A stretch of 64,000 nt of DNA from Superficieibacter sp. HKU1 (GCF_029319185.1 NZ_CP119754.1:4774001-4838000); one strand, 5' to 3'; positions 32,282 through 41,212 are shown, counted from the first letter of the stretch. Numbers and translations: made by a program. The notes: generated by a model not told the origin, from the sequence alone.

Positions 32282-32878
32282 GTGCAAATAAAACGAGGCC
32301 GCAGGCGGGACGACAGCGTGCGGATTTCCATTCTCACTGCCATGCTGGCGCTGGTGGAAGACGGCGTCAGCTTCGCCCGTATCAACGTTGAACAGTTAGC
32401 TCGCCAGGCGGGCGTCAGCAAAACCACCATTTACAAATGGTGGCCGGGCAAAGAGGCGATTTTCTGCGAGGCCTTTCTGCGTCACGCCAGCGAAGCGCTT
32501 CCGGTGCTGGAATACGATGCCGGGAACCAGCGCGACTTTTACGCGCAGTTTATTGCCCGCGTGATTGAGATGGGAAAATTTCACCGCACCGCCGTCGCCA
32601 GAGTGATGATTGGCCTGGCGCTGGAACATCCAGACATTTCCACTCAGCTAAACGAAAAACACCAGCAGCCGCGCTATCAGGCGATGCGCACTATTTTCGA
32701 AAGCTGGTTTCTGGAACATGCAACAAAAGAAGACATCGCCTTTTTTCTGGAAATGAGTTTTTCGCTTATCTACAACTTTTCCGCCGCCAGACGTGATGAA
32801 GACATCGTGGCGTTAATTCGTCGGTTGTTCCGCACCGTATTCCCTGACTATGCGGAACTCGACTTAAATTACCCGTGA
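32282..32878 (+). CDS. TetR/AcrR-family regulator, probably of the hpd operon
   Basis: A 198-residue TetR-type regulator. The N-terminal helix-turn-helix is FARINVEQLARQAGVSKTTIYKWWPGKEAIFCEAF, followed by an alpha-helical ligand domain with the TetR_C_11-like EDIAFFLEMSFSLIYNF region. The GTG start at 32282 (VQIKRGRRRDDS) has GGGGAAAA upstream and gives the normal length; reading further upstream would enter hpdA. It lies 52 bp after hpdA on the same strand, so it may be co-transcribed, and it overlaps the convergent hemN end by 15 bp. A phenolic ligand is a reasonable guess only. Confidence 0.82.
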   Translation: MQIKRGRRRDDSVRISILTAMLALVEDGVSFARINVEQLARQAGVSKTTIYKWWPGKEAIFCEAFLRHASEALPVLEYDAGNQRDFYAQFIARVIEMGKFHRTAVARVMIGLALEHPDISTQLNEKHQQPRYQAMRTIFESWFLEHATKEDIAFFLEMSFSLIYNFSAARRDEDIVALIRRLFRTVFPDYAELDLNYP

Positions 32879-34237
32879 GAATTGCTGCATACGCGCTTTC
32901 TGGCGCAGATAAGCGTCAAAGCACATGCAGATATTACGGATCAGCAGGCGGCCCCTGGCGGTGACCTGAATGGCCTTTTCATTAACGTCCACCAGCCCAT
33001 CCTTCGCCAGCGGGGCCAGCAGCTTAAGGTCTTCGGCAAAGTAGTCGTTAAAGTCGAGATCCCACTGGGCTTCGACGGCTTGCGTATCCAGGCGGAAATT
33101 ACAAATCAGCGTCTTAATGACATCGCGGCGGATGCAATCATCACGCGTTAAGGCAATGCCGCGCCACAGCGCATTGCCCTGTTCATCGACCTGCTGATAA
33201 TAGCGTTTCAGCTCTTTCTGGTTCTGCGCGTAGCAGTCGCCGATCATGCTGATGGCCGAAACGCCTATCCCCAGCAAATCGGTATCACCCTGGGTGGTAT
33301 AGCCCTGGAAGTTACGATGCAGAATGCCCTCACGCTGGGCGACCGCCAGTTCGTTATCGGGACGGGCAAAATGATCCATGCCGATAAACTGGTAGCCGTC
33401 ATCGGTCAGCGAGGCGATGGTTTCCTGCAAAATATCCAGCTTCTGCTGTGCTGTCGGCAGGTCGGCATCTTTGATTTTGCGCTGGGCAGCAAACAGGGTC
33501 GGCAGATGGGCATAGTTAAATACGCTAAGCCGGTCAGGGTTAAGCTCGGCCACACGCTTAAGCGTAAAAGCGAAGCTTTCCGGCGTTTGTTTTGGCAGGC
33601 CGTAGATTAAGTCGATATTGGTCGAGGTAAAACCGATATCCCGCGCATGGTTGAGCAGCGCAAAGATAAAATCTTCATCCTGCTCGCGGTTCACCAGCCG
33701 CTGAACCTCTTTGTTGAAGTCCTGCACGCCCATGCTCAGACGGTTAAAGCCTTCGGCGCGTAAATGATCGAGCACATCCAGCGCAATTTCACGGGGATCG
33801 ACTTCGATCGAGATTTCTGCGCCGTTATTGAAGGCAAAATTGGTCCGCAACAGCGTCATCAAACGGCTAATTTGCGCTTTATTCAGGTAAGTTGGCGTGC
33901 CGCCGCCCCAGTGCAGCTGACTAACGTGTCGACCGGCGAACAGCGGCGCACGATGCAGAATTTCCTGCTCCAGCGCGTCAAGGTACTGATCGGCTTTATG
34001 CTGCTGGCGGGTGACGATTTTATTGCAGCCGCAGAAATAGCAGAGCTTATGGCAAAAAGGGATATGGACATAGAGCGACAGCGGCCGCTCAGGATAGCGC
34101 GCCACGGCGCTGAGAAACTCCGCCTCGCCAAAGTCTTCTGAAAACTCCAGCGCGGTGGGATAAGAGGTATAACGCGGCCCGGAATAGTTATATTTTTGGA
34201 TCAGGGCCAGATCCCAGTCGATTAACTGCTCAGACAT
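32864..34237 (-). CDS. hemN: Oxygen-independent coproporphyrinogen III oxidase
   Basis: A 457-residue radical-SAM enzyme for anaerobic haem synthesis (coproporphyrinogen III to protoporphyrinogen IX). The cluster motif is in HIPFCHKLCYFCGCNK (CxxxCxxCxC); other HemN marks are LHWGGGTPTYL and FNRLSMGVQDF. ATG at 34237 (MSEQLIDWD) gives the E. coli length and has AAGGAG upstream, within the tail of the preceding small gene. It is the K-12 neighbour of yshB, from which the hpd insertion separates it. Confidence 0.96.
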   Translation of the reverse strand: MSEQLIDWDLALIQKYNYSGPRYTSYPTALEFSEDFGEAEFLSAVARYPERPLSLYVHIPFCHKLCYFCGCNKIVTRQQHKADQYLDALEQEILHRAPLFAGRHVSQLHWGGGTPTYLNKAQISRLMTLLRTNFAFNNGAEISIEVDPREIALDVLDHLRAEGFNRLSMGVQDFNKEVQRLVNREQDEDFIFALLNHARDIGFTSTNIDLIYGLPKQTPESFAFTLKRVAELNPDRLSVFNYAHLPTLFAAQRKIKDADLPTAQQKLDILQETIASLTDDGYQFIGMDHFARPDNELAVAQREGILHRNFQGYTTQGDTDLLGIGVSAISMIGDCYAQNQKELKRYYQQVDEQGNALWRGIALTRDDCIRRDVIKTLICNFRLDTQAVEAQWDLDFNDYFAEDLKLLAPLAKDGLVDVNEKAIQVTARGRLLIRNICMCFDAYLRQKARMQQFSRVI

Positions 34238-34239
34238 GC

Positions 34240-34422
34240 TCACTCCTTCCGATGATGCCGACGGCGGGTACGGTATACCGGCCGGACACCGTTTTTCGTT
34301 ACCAGCCGGTTGCGCAGCCAACGTTGACGCCGCGACAACCGCTGTAGTTTAACGAATAACCACCCCAGATAACATATGACCGGAAGGAGTAGAAGCAGGA
34401 CGGGCAAGCCGACCTGATGCAA
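34240..34422 (-). CDS. Small membrane-anchored protein between yihI and hemN
   Basis: A 60-codon frame starting TTG at 34422, 3 bp after the yihI stop, and ending 2 bp before the hemN ATG. The predicted product has one strong N-terminal membrane segment (VGLPVLLLLLPVICYLGWLFV) and a very basic tail (RTRRRHHRKE). GGCGGA lies upstream of the start, and its 3' end carries the hemN ribosome-binding site, suggesting coupling. In Vibrio a DUF2489 protein sits between yihI and hemN, to my recollection; this may be a shortened relative. No function is known to me. Confidence 0.5.
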   Translation of the reverse strand: MHQVGLPVLLLLLPVICYLGWLFVKLQRLSRRQRWLRNRLVTKNGVRPVYRTRRRHHRKE

Positions 34423-34425
34423 ACG

Positions 34426-34929
34426 TTACTTTCCGCCTTTCAGCAGGCGCATCATATCTTCCTGTTTTTCTTCCTCTTCCTCATCTTCGTCGTCATCGTA
34501 AGAAAGGCCGAGTTTTTGCATCAGTTCATCAATACGATCCAGTTTGGCATCGACCCAGGATTGCTCTTCAGCAGTCAGGGCTTCTCCCTCTTCAAGACGT
34601 TCCAGCAGCGCGTCCAGGCGCTCATCGTTCTCCAGCATATCCAGCTCATCCTGCGGTGAAAGCATAGGTTTCTCGCTCTTCGGTTTGTGCTGCCTGGTGA
34701 CTGGCGCGTCGGTAACGCCCAGTGGAATCGGTGTTTTACTGCCAATACGCGGATCTTTTTGCTGCTTTTGGCCTTTAGCGCCAGAAGCGCCTTCACTGCC
34801 GGACGCACGGCTACCCGCCGAATGGCCGCGGTGCTTTTTCTTGCGCTTGAGCGCACGCGCTTCCTGGTTCAACTCTTCGCGAGTTTTGCGGCGAACTTTA
34901 CTACGCGGTGCCGATGCTGGTTTTTTCAT
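34426..34929 (-). CDS. yihI: YihI, Der GTPase activator
   Basis: A 167-residue, strongly basic then acidic protein matching E. coli YihI. The N-terminal half is Lys/Arg-rich and disordered-looking (KKPASAPRSKVRRKTREELNQEARALKRKKKHRG). The C-terminal half is the conserved domain (LSPQDELDMLENDERLDALLERLEEGEALTAEEQSWVDAKLDRIDELMQKLG). YihI stimulates the GTPase Der and so modulates late 50S ribosome assembly. ATG at 34929. Confidence 0.93.
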   Translation of the reverse strand: MKKPASAPRSKVRRKTREELNQEARALKRKKKHRGHSAGSRASGSEGASGAKGQKQQKDPRIGSKTPIPLGVTDAPVTRQHKPKSEKPMLSPQDELDMLENDERLDALLERLEEGEALTAEEQSWVDAKLDRIDELMQKLGLSYDDDEDEEEEEKQEDMMRLLKGGK

Positions 34930-34997
34930 AATGTGAGATCTTTAAGCCGTTTTCTTTAGTATAGAATTGAGGCGGAATCTATCAGAAAGCAAGCAAA

Positions 34998-35239
34998 GAA
35001 AAAAGGCGACAGATTACTCTGTCGCCTTTTTTCCTGACTCACACCCTCAAGGGGCTCCACTTTCCCTGTTTGCTTACAACCAACCCTGTTTATCCCTTAG
35101 CTGGAACAATCCTTGTTGCAGTTCCCTTTCCTTGTAAAACGTCTCCGGACGTTTGTCTTCCTGACAATCCTGCGTCTTCGCCTCCTGGCGCTCCTGACCC
35201 TCATCCTGAGTCATCAATCCTGCTGGCGTCCTCGCCTGT
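34998..35239 (-). ncRNA. csrC: CsrC small RNA (CsrA-sequestering)
   Basis: A minus-strand RNA of about 242 nt between yihI and engB, the K-12 place of csrC. It carries many GGA motifs (CAGGATTG, CAGGATGAGG, CAGGAGCG, CAGGAGGC, CAGGAAGAC, CGGAGACG, AAGGATTG), spaced as CsrA-binding hairpin loops. The segment from ACAGGCGAGGACGC aligns with the E. coli 5' end, which sets the start near 35239; the end is the terminator at 35001-35030. It titrates CsrA to relieve its translational repression. The exact 5' end is estimated. Confidence 0.93.
35001..35030 (-). terminator. csrC terminator
   Basis: Stem AAAAGGCGACAG / CTGTCGCCTTTT with an ATTACT loop and T-runs on both sides. On the minus strand it ends csrC. 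Confidence 0.92.
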
Positions 35240-35515
35240 GAGTCACACTTTACCGTACTGTGATGGGTATACAAGATATAGCGAGACGCGAAAAAGGGTA
35301 ATCGGAAAAAGCTTAAAAACTAACCCTATGATTTACGTAGATAAAAAAATTTAGCTTAGGGATACGCGCCAGCAATTTCCCATAAGGATTATGGTCAATG
35401 TCTCACAAAGCGTATGGCTTTTACTTACATGACCGCCGTCCAGCCGAAAAAACAGTCTTTTTCCGTTGATCGGGTATAATCGCCGCCAACGCCTGAATTA
35501 ACGGAGACGGCCATT

Positions 35516-36148
35516 TTGACAAGTTTTAATTACCAACAAACGCACTTTGTCACCAGTGCACCGGATATTCGCCATCTTCCTGGTGATACCGGCATAGAAG
35601 TGGCTTTCGCTGGCCGCTCCAATGCGGGCAAATCGAGCGCCCTGAATACGCTGACCAACCAGAAAAACCTTGCGCGGACGTCCAAAACGCCGGGGCGCAC
35701 CCAGTTGATTAACCTGTTTGAGGTGGCTGAGGGTAAGCGCCTGGTTGACCTTCCGGGCTATGGCTATGCCGAAGTTCCTGAAGAGATGAAAATTAAGTGG
35801 CAGCGCGCGCTCGGCGAATATCTGGAAAAGCGCCAGTGTTTGCAGGGCGTGGTGATCCTGATGGATATCCGCCATCCGCTTAAAGATCTCGATCAGCAGA
35901 TGATTCAGTGGGCCGTGGAGAGCAATATTCAGGTGCTGGTGCTGCTGACCAAAGCAGATAAACTGGCCAGCGGCGCACGTAAAGCGCAGCTCAATATGGT
36001 TCGCGAAGCGGTGCTGGCCTTTAACGGCGATGTGCAGGTTGAAGCGTTTTCGTCGCTGAAGAAGCTGGGCGTGGATAAACTGCGGCAGAAGCTGGATAGC
36101 TGGTTTAGCGACCTCCCTCCGGTCACGGAAGAAGAAGACGCTGAATAA
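35516..36148 (+). CDS. engB: EngB (YihA) ribosome-biogenesis GTPase
   Basis: A 210-residue TRAFAC GTPase needed for 50S assembly. G1 is GRSNAGKSS, G2 TPGRTQ, G3 DLPGYG, G4 TKADK and G5 FSSLKK. The start is TTG at 35516 (MTSFNYQQTHFV), preceded by GGAGACGG; no in-frame ATG lies close enough to keep the conserved N-terminus. The 276 bp upstream separate it from csrC, which is divergent, and hold both promoters. Confidence 0.96.
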   Translation: MTSFNYQQTHFVTSAPDIRHLPGDTGIEVAFAGRSNAGKSSALNTLTNQKNLARTSKTPGRTQLINLFEVAEGKRLVDLPGYGYAEVPEEMKIKWQRALGEYLEKRQCLQGVVILMDIRHPLKDLDQQMIQWAVESNIQVLVLLTKADKLASGARKAQLNMVREAVLAFNGDVQVEAFSSLKKLGVDKLRQKLDSWFSDLPPVTEEEDAE

Positions 36149-36154
36149 AACAGG

Positions 36155-36176
36155 CGCGGCATAGTCCGCGTTTTTT
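36155..36176 (+). terminator. engB terminator
   Basis: A 5-bp GC stem (CGCGG / CCGCG) with a 6-nt loop is followed by T6, 7 bp after the engB stop. It faces the convergent Spot 42 terminator. Confidence 0.7.
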
Positions 36177-36184
36177 GTTTCGCC

Positions 36185-36295
36185 CAATAAAAAACGCCCC
36201 GGTCATTACTGACCGGGGCGGCTAAATATTCAGCCAAATCCGATTACGTGAAGTAAAAGGTCTGAAAGATAGAACATCTTACCTCTGTACCCTAC
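36185..36295 (-). ncRNA. spf: Spot 42 small RNA
   Basis: A 111-nt minus-strand RNA starting GTAGGGTACAGAGG and ending in a GC stem (GCCCCGGTCA type) plus T6, between engB and polA as in E. coli. The first ~60 nt, which hold the mRNA-pairing regions, match my recollection of E. coli Spot 42 almost exactly; changes fall in the terminator stem as compensating pairs. It is an Hfq-dependent repressor of galK and other secondary-metabolism mRNAs, itself repressed by CRP-cAMP. The 147-bp gap to polA holds its promoter. Confidence 0.95.
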
Positions 36296-36442
36296 GCGAA
36301 TAACTCTACTCTTTTTTTAGCCACCTGCGAAGCCCTTTTTGTAATTTTTTTTCACTCTTTACATACCGAATTCTAATGTTCATCACAAAACACGATAAGT
36401 TATGTTGCTCACTTACGAAAAAGCGCTTATTACAGCCAAATC

Positions 36443-39229
36443 TTAGTGAGCCTGATCCCAGTTTTCACCGCTATCCACTTCCACCAGCAACGGCACGTCA
36501 AGCTGGGTACAGTTTTCCATCAGTTCATGGATTTTTTTCGACACGGTTGCGACGTCATCTTTGTGCACTTCAAACACCAGTTCATCGTGTACCTGCATGA
36601 TCATCCGCACGCGCGGTTTTTCCGTTTCCAGCCATTCATCGACCGCAATCATCGCCCGTTTAATAATATCCGCCGCGGTACCCTGCATCGGGGCGTTGAT
36701 GGCCGCACGTTCAGCGCCCGCCCGCCGTGCCGCGTTGCTGGATTTGATATCCGGCAGGTAAAGACGGCGGCCATCCAGGGTTTCCACGTAGCCTTTCTCT
36801 TTCGCCTGCGCGCGGGTGCGCTCCATATACTCCATTACGCCAGGGTAGCGCTCGAAGTAGAGGTCCATATATTTCTGCGACTCTTTACGCGGAATATTGA
36901 GCTGGCGCGACAGGCCGAAAGCGCTCATCCCGTAGATCAGGCCAAAGTTAATCGCTTTCGCGCTGCGGCGCTGCTCGTTTGTCACGCGATCCAGCGGCAG
37001 GCCAAACACCTCCGCCGCCGTAGCGCGGTGAATGTCTTTCCCTTCAGCAAACGCTGTCAGCAGTCCTTTATCACGCGACAGGTGCGCCATGATGCGCAGC
37101 TCGATTTGCGAGTAGTCGGCGGAGACGATGACGTAATCCTCCGGCGCGATAAAGGCCTGGCGGATGCGACGGCCTTCGTCATTACGCACCGGAATATTTT
37201 GCAGGTTAGGATCGGTTGAAGAAAGCCGTCCCGTGGCCGTGACCGCCTGATGATAGGAAGTATGTACGCGACCGGTTTTCGGGTTAATCATCAGCGGCAG
37301 CTTATCGGTATAGGTCGATTTCAGCTTCGCCAGGCCGCGATATTCCAGGATGACTTTCGGCAGCGGATAATCCAGCGCCAGCTCCTCCAGCACCTCTTCC
37401 GAGGTAGACGGCGCGCCGCCAGGCGTTTTCTTCAGCGGCTTGATGCCCTGCTTCTCAAACAGGATCGTTTGCAGCTGTTTGGTCGAGGAGAGATTAAACG
37501 GCTCGCCCGCGATGTCGTGCGCCTTCTGCTCAAGTTCGGTCAGACGTAGCGCAATTTCACCGGAGTGTTTATGCAATACCGCCGGATCGATTTTAACGCC
37601 GTTGCGCTCAATACGGGAAATTACCGGCACCAGCGGCATTTCAATGTTCTGGAAGATATTAAGCGGACCCGCGTGCTGTTGCAGTTCCGGCCACATTTTC
37701 AGGTGCAGTTGCAGCGTAACGTCGGCATCTTCCGCCGCATAGTGCCCGGCCTCTTCCAGCGCGATCTGGTTGAAGGTGAGCTGGTTTTTTCCTTTACCGG
37801 CAATCTCTTCAAAGGAAACGGTCTTATGCTTCAGCCAGCGATCGGACAGAGAATCCATATCGTGACGGCCCACCACACTGTCCAGGGTGTAGGATTCCAG
37901 CATGGTATCAAAGGCGATGCCGCGCAGTTCGATGCCGTAGTTCTGCAGGATACCGCGATCGAACTTCAGGTTTTGCCCAACCTTCAAAAGCGTTTCATCT
38001 TCCAGCAGCGGTTTGAGCAATTCGAGCGCTCGCTCGCGGGAAATTTGATCCGGTGCATCAAGGTAGTCATGCGCGACAGGGATATAGGCGGCAACGCCCG
38101 GCTCGGTAGCGAAAGAAATGCCAACCAGGTTAGCGCTGATATTATCCAGGCTGTCGGTTTCGGTATCGAACGCAAATACCGGCGTCTTCTTCAGCGTGGC
38201 AATCCAGCTTTGCAGGGTTTCTTCATCAAGAATAGTGACGTACTGCTCTGATGACAGGGTGGCAACCGTTGGCGTTACGTCCGCCTCCACCACCAGCGTC
38301 TCCTGAGATTTTGCTGCCGGTCTCGCTCCCTTCGCCTGTAGCCATTTGCCCGCTTCAACGTCGGTAAACCAGCGCTTAAATTCGTATTTTTTGAATAGCG
38401 CCAGCAGCTCTTCAACCGCAGGCGGCTGTACTTCAAGCTGATCGCAGGTCAGTTCCAGCTCAACGTCCGTTTTGATGGTCGCCAGCTGATAGGAGAGGTA
38501 AGCCACCTCTTTATTTTGCTCCAGCTTCGCGGCCATGGTTTTCGCGCCGCGGAAAGAGAGGCCTGCAATTTTTTCCGGCTCGGCATAAAGCGTATCAAGA
38601 CCGCCCAGCCCCTGTAACAATGCCTGCGCGGTTTTCTCTCCGACGCCCGGCACGCCAGGGATGTTATCCGACGAATCGCCCATCAGGGCGAGGAAATCAA
38701 TGATCAGTTCTGGCGGCACGCCGTATTTGGTCGCCACTTCTTCCGGCCCCAGAATGGTATTGGTCATGGTGTTGATAAGCGTGATATTTGGCGTCACCAG
38801 CTGCGCCATGTCTTTATCGCCGGTACTGATCAGTACCGGACGCCCCGCTTTATCTGCTTCACGCGCCAGCGTACCAATAACGTCATCCGCCTCAACGCCG
38901 GACACCGCCGTCAGCGGCAGGCCCATTGCTTTTACCATCGCATGCAGCGGCTCGATCTGCGCACGCAGATCGTCCGGCATTGGCGGGCGGTGGGATTTGT
39001 AATGCTCAAACAGCTCGTCGCGGAAAGTTTTGCCTTTAGCGTCAAAGACCACGACCGCATGAGTAGGCTGATACTGCATGATCAGACTACGCAGCATGTT
39101 GAGCACGCCGTACATCGCGCCCGTCGGTTCTCCGGCACTATTGGTCAGAGGAGGAAACGCATGATAGGCCCGGTAAAGATAGGATGAGCCATCAACCAGG
39201 ATGAGTGGGTTTTCTGAGATCTGAACCAT
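36443..39229 (-). CDS. polA: DNA polymerase I
   Basis: A 928-residue Pol I, the E. coli length. The N-terminal 5'-3' exonuclease covers about residues 1-320 (LVDGSSYLYRAYHAFP, GVEADDVIG, MGDSSDNIPGVPGVGEKTA). The 3'-5' proofreading domain follows (FAFDTETDSLDNIS). The polymerase domain spans about 520-928 (TGRLSSTDPNLQNIP, SADYSQIELRIMAH, RRSAKAINFGLIYGMSAFG, VHDELVFEV). ATG at 39229 (MVQISENPLIL) is used rather than the in-frame ATG three codons upstream, following the family N-terminus. Confidence 0.97.
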   Translation of the reverse strand: MVQISENPLILVDGSSYLYRAYHAFPPLTNSAGEPTGAMYGVLNMLRSLIMQYQPTHAVVVFDAKGKTFRDELFEHYKSHRPPMPDDLRAQIEPLHAMVKAMGLPLTAVSGVEADDVIGTLAREADKAGRPVLISTGDKDMAQLVTPNITLINTMTNTILGPEEVATKYGVPPELIIDFLALMGDSSDNIPGVPGVGEKTAQALLQGLGGLDTLYAEPEKIAGLSFRGAKTMAAKLEQNKEVAYLSYQLATIKTDVELELTCDQLEVQPPAVEELLALFKKYEFKRWFTDVEAGKWLQAKGARPAAKSQETLVVEADVTPTVATLSSEQYVTILDEETLQSWIATLKKTPVFAFDTETDSLDNISANLVGISFATEPGVAAYIPVAHDYLDAPDQISRERALELLKPLLEDETLLKVGQNLKFDRGILQNYGIELRGIAFDTMLESYTLDSVVGRHDMDSLSDRWLKHKTVSFEEIAGKGKNQLTFNQIALEEAGHYAAEDADVTLQLHLKMWPELQQHAGPLNIFQNIEMPLVPVISRIERNGVKIDPAVLHKHSGEIALRLTELEQKAHDIAGEPFNLSSTKQLQTILFEKQGIKPLKKTPGGAPSTSEEVLEELALDYPLPKVILEYRGLAKLKSTYTDKLPLMINPKTGRVHTSYHQAVTATGRLSSTDPNLQNIPVRNDEGRRIRQAFIAPEDYVIVSADYSQIELRIMAHLSRDKGLLTAFAEGKDIHRATAAEVFGLPLDRVTNEQRRSAKAINFGLIYGMSAFGLSRQLNIPRKESQKYMDLYFERYPGVMEYMERTRAQAKEKGYVETLDGRRLYLPDIKSSNAARRAGAERAAINAPMQGTAADIIKRAMIAVDEWLETEKPRVRMIMQVHDELVFEVHKDDVATVSKKIHELMENCTQLDVPLLVEVDSGENWDQAH

Positions 39230-39602
39230 AATTTCCATGCCTGTTTATCAGTTTATGGTTAAAGGATGCCACAGACCGGATAAAAACTTGAATTTTTCCC
39301 TTAAATTGATCGAAAAGAATCTCCGATCATGAGGATCGCTCGCAGAGTTATCCTGTGGATAACTTTGTGTATAGATTTTTATGCTCGTATAACAAGAAGA
39401 AAACGCGGCACATCTACGATCATAAATTTCTTTATATTCATGGAATTATTTAAGATCCGCGATTATTTCAGGATCAATGCTGGTAATTTAACCGATGTGG
39501 ATATAAGTACTATTTTTTAGTAGCCGGGTGTGGGTATTGTCACATTTTGTGCATTCGCTCAGACTATCCGTGCCCGTAGCCTGAGCGAAGCATTAAAACT
39601 GA
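39230..39602. promoter_or_regulatory. polA-yihF intergenic region with GATC cluster
   Basis: This 373-bp gap holds no convincing gene. It contains a perfect DnaA box (39354-39362), six GATC sites within 168 bp (39308, 39325, 39334, 39418, 39454, 39472), and a 9-bp inverted repeat near yihF (TTCGCTCAG 39554-39562 / CTGAGCGAA 39581-39589) that could end the yihF transcript. In E. coli K-12 yihG lies between yihF and polA; no trace is visible here. Confidence 0.6.
39354..39362 (-). promoter_or_regulatory. DnaA box upstream of polA
   Basis: TGTGGATAA on the plus strand is the exact consensus TTATCCACA on the minus strand, 125 bp upstream of polA. DnaA has been reported to stimulate E. coli polA expression, which fits. 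Confidence 0.7.
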
Positions 39603-41072
39603 TTAATGAAGAGAGCCAAGCCGACCATATTGCTGGCGGAATTCCTCGACGGTCATTTTCTTACCGTTGAGAGTAATGTAGCCCTGGCTATATCGCACGT
39701 CTATTTTAACCGTATTATTTTCCAGGGTAATAAGCTTAAACATGCTGCCCAGCCCCACCAGACCGTTAACGCCCTGAGTTGCCTTAGCTTTCGCACTTTC
39801 TTCAGATTTATGATCTGCGATCATTAAACCCTTTTTACCCACTTCAATAGCCATATCCACGGGCAGAACCAGCTTACCCGAAACATATTTCAGCTGACTA
39901 TCCAGAACCGCCGTTTTACTTGCGCTGTCATCTAATGTCTTATGGGTATCAGCAGCCTGATAATCCAGATTTAACGCGGCTTCGCCTTTCTCATTTTTCC
40001 AGCTGATAAGCCACTTCACTTCCGGCTCGCCTTTTTTCAGTTTGCTGGCATGCGCCGCTATCAACGCTTTTAACTTGTTAAGGATATAAATTGAATCTTC
40101 TTGCTGAGCAGGCGTACTCGCGACAAATTCTTTACTGAGCTGCTGGTAATCTTTCATGAAATCAGCGAAGGCAACAGCATCTAATGAGGCGAGATCCAAA
40201 GTGATTTTACCTCCACCGAAATCCTGCCCCAGAACACTCAGCGAGGCGACTGCATATTCGCCTTTAGCATTCAGCTTTTTATTGTCAGCGGAAAGATCGG
40301 CATTAGCACTAAAGCTCAGGCCATCTAATCGGGCGAATGGTTTGCCAGCCGTGGTAATACGTATGCTTTCAAAATCGAGCCGTTGATCGCCCGTCATAAA
40401 GTCAAACGGCGTCTTGTTTAGATGACCCGAAAACGTCATGCCCGGTATAACCATTTCAATGTTATTTTTGCCTGAGACAGTGATTTTTTTACTTTTACCC
40501 TCATAGCTAAAGGCGTTCATGGATGCATTAGCATCGACATGGTATGACGCGCCTTCGAACGTTAAGGAACTGTTTTGGTACTTATATTTAGCCGGTACCA
40601 GGGTAATGTCAGATGAAGTACTACCGTCCCAGGCAAAATTGACGATGGCTTCTACCGGACTTTTCCCTTTTGCACCATCAAATGCCGGTTTGGTCAGTTC
40701 ATTGTTAACTAATGACAGTTTGGCTGAGGCCATCGCAGGCAGAATATTTCCTGAGCCAAGACGAGCCAGAGGGAAAGGTCCATGATCAACATCGATATTT
40801 AATTGTAAGCTCTGGTTAGATTTTATCCCGTCAATGTTGATACCTTTTACTGGCGCGATATCAAGAATAAAATGGCTACTAAACAAACCGCGATGAAAAT
40901 CTTTAACGGTTGAATGGATTTCGGCACCCAGTTTTTTACTGGTGTCGGCTGTTAACTTGTTAACCACTACGTCAACATTCTTCTCCAGCTGTTTTCCGGT
41001 GTACCATGCGCTACCAGTCCATACCACGCCAAGCGCAATAATTACGCCTACGGCGATCGTTGATTTTTTCAT
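39603..41072 (-). CDS. yihF: YihF, DUF945/YdgA-family protein
   Basis: A 489-residue protein of the YdgA/YihF (DUF945) family. An N-terminal hydrophobic segment (STIAVGVIIALGVVWTGSAWYTG) is probably a signal anchor; the rest is a periplasmic, beta-rich domain (VDHGPFPLARLGSGNILPAMASAKLSLVNNE is the family hallmark). The function is unknown. ATG at 41072 (MKKST) has AAGGA about 9 bases upstream; ATGs at 41081 and 41078 are possible alternatives. It is the K-12 neighbour of dsbA. Confidence 0.88.
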   Translation of the reverse strand: MKKSTIAVGVIIALGVVWTGSAWYTGKQLEKNVDVVVNKLTADTSKKLGAEIHSTVKDFHRGLFSSHFILDIAPVKGINIDGIKSNQSLQLNIDVDHGPFPLARLGSGNILPAMASAKLSLVNNELTKPAFDGAKGKSPVEAIVNFAWDGSTSSDITLVPAKYKYQNSSLTFEGASYHVDANASMNAFSYEGKSKKITVSGKNNIEMVIPGMTFSGHLNKTPFDFMTGDQRLDFESIRITTAGKPFARLDGLSFSANADLSADNKKLNAKGEYAVASLSVLGQDFGGGKITLDLASLDAVAFADFMKDYQQLSKEFVASTPAQQEDSIYILNKLKALIAAHASKLKKGEPEVKWLISWKNEKGEAALNLDYQAADTHKTLDDSASKTAVLDSQLKYVSGKLVLPVDMAIEVGKKGLMIADHKSEESAKAKATQGVNGLVGLGSMFKLITLENNTVKIDVRYSQGYITLNGKKMTVEEFRQQYGRLGSLH

Positions 41073-41212
41073 ATTCATCATCCTTAATAAAATAGCTCCA
41101 TCAATTCACAGGATTTATAATTAATGCAATAAAAACAGATGGTTACAATTGACAATACTATCGTTTGTTATGCGCACGTTGTCCAGCTTTTGCGCTATTT
41201 TTTATTGCAGGC

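Noticed and set aside
35070..35354. Short frames on both strands across csrC
   Set aside because: The repeated GGA motifs, terminator and genomic position identify the stretch as the CsrC RNA.
39329..39520. 63-codon plus-strand frame between polA and yihF
   Set aside because: It starts inside the GATC/DnaA-box cluster, has no good ribosome-binding site, and its product (Phe/Ile/Arg-rich) resembles nothing I recognise; the region is better explained as regulatory.
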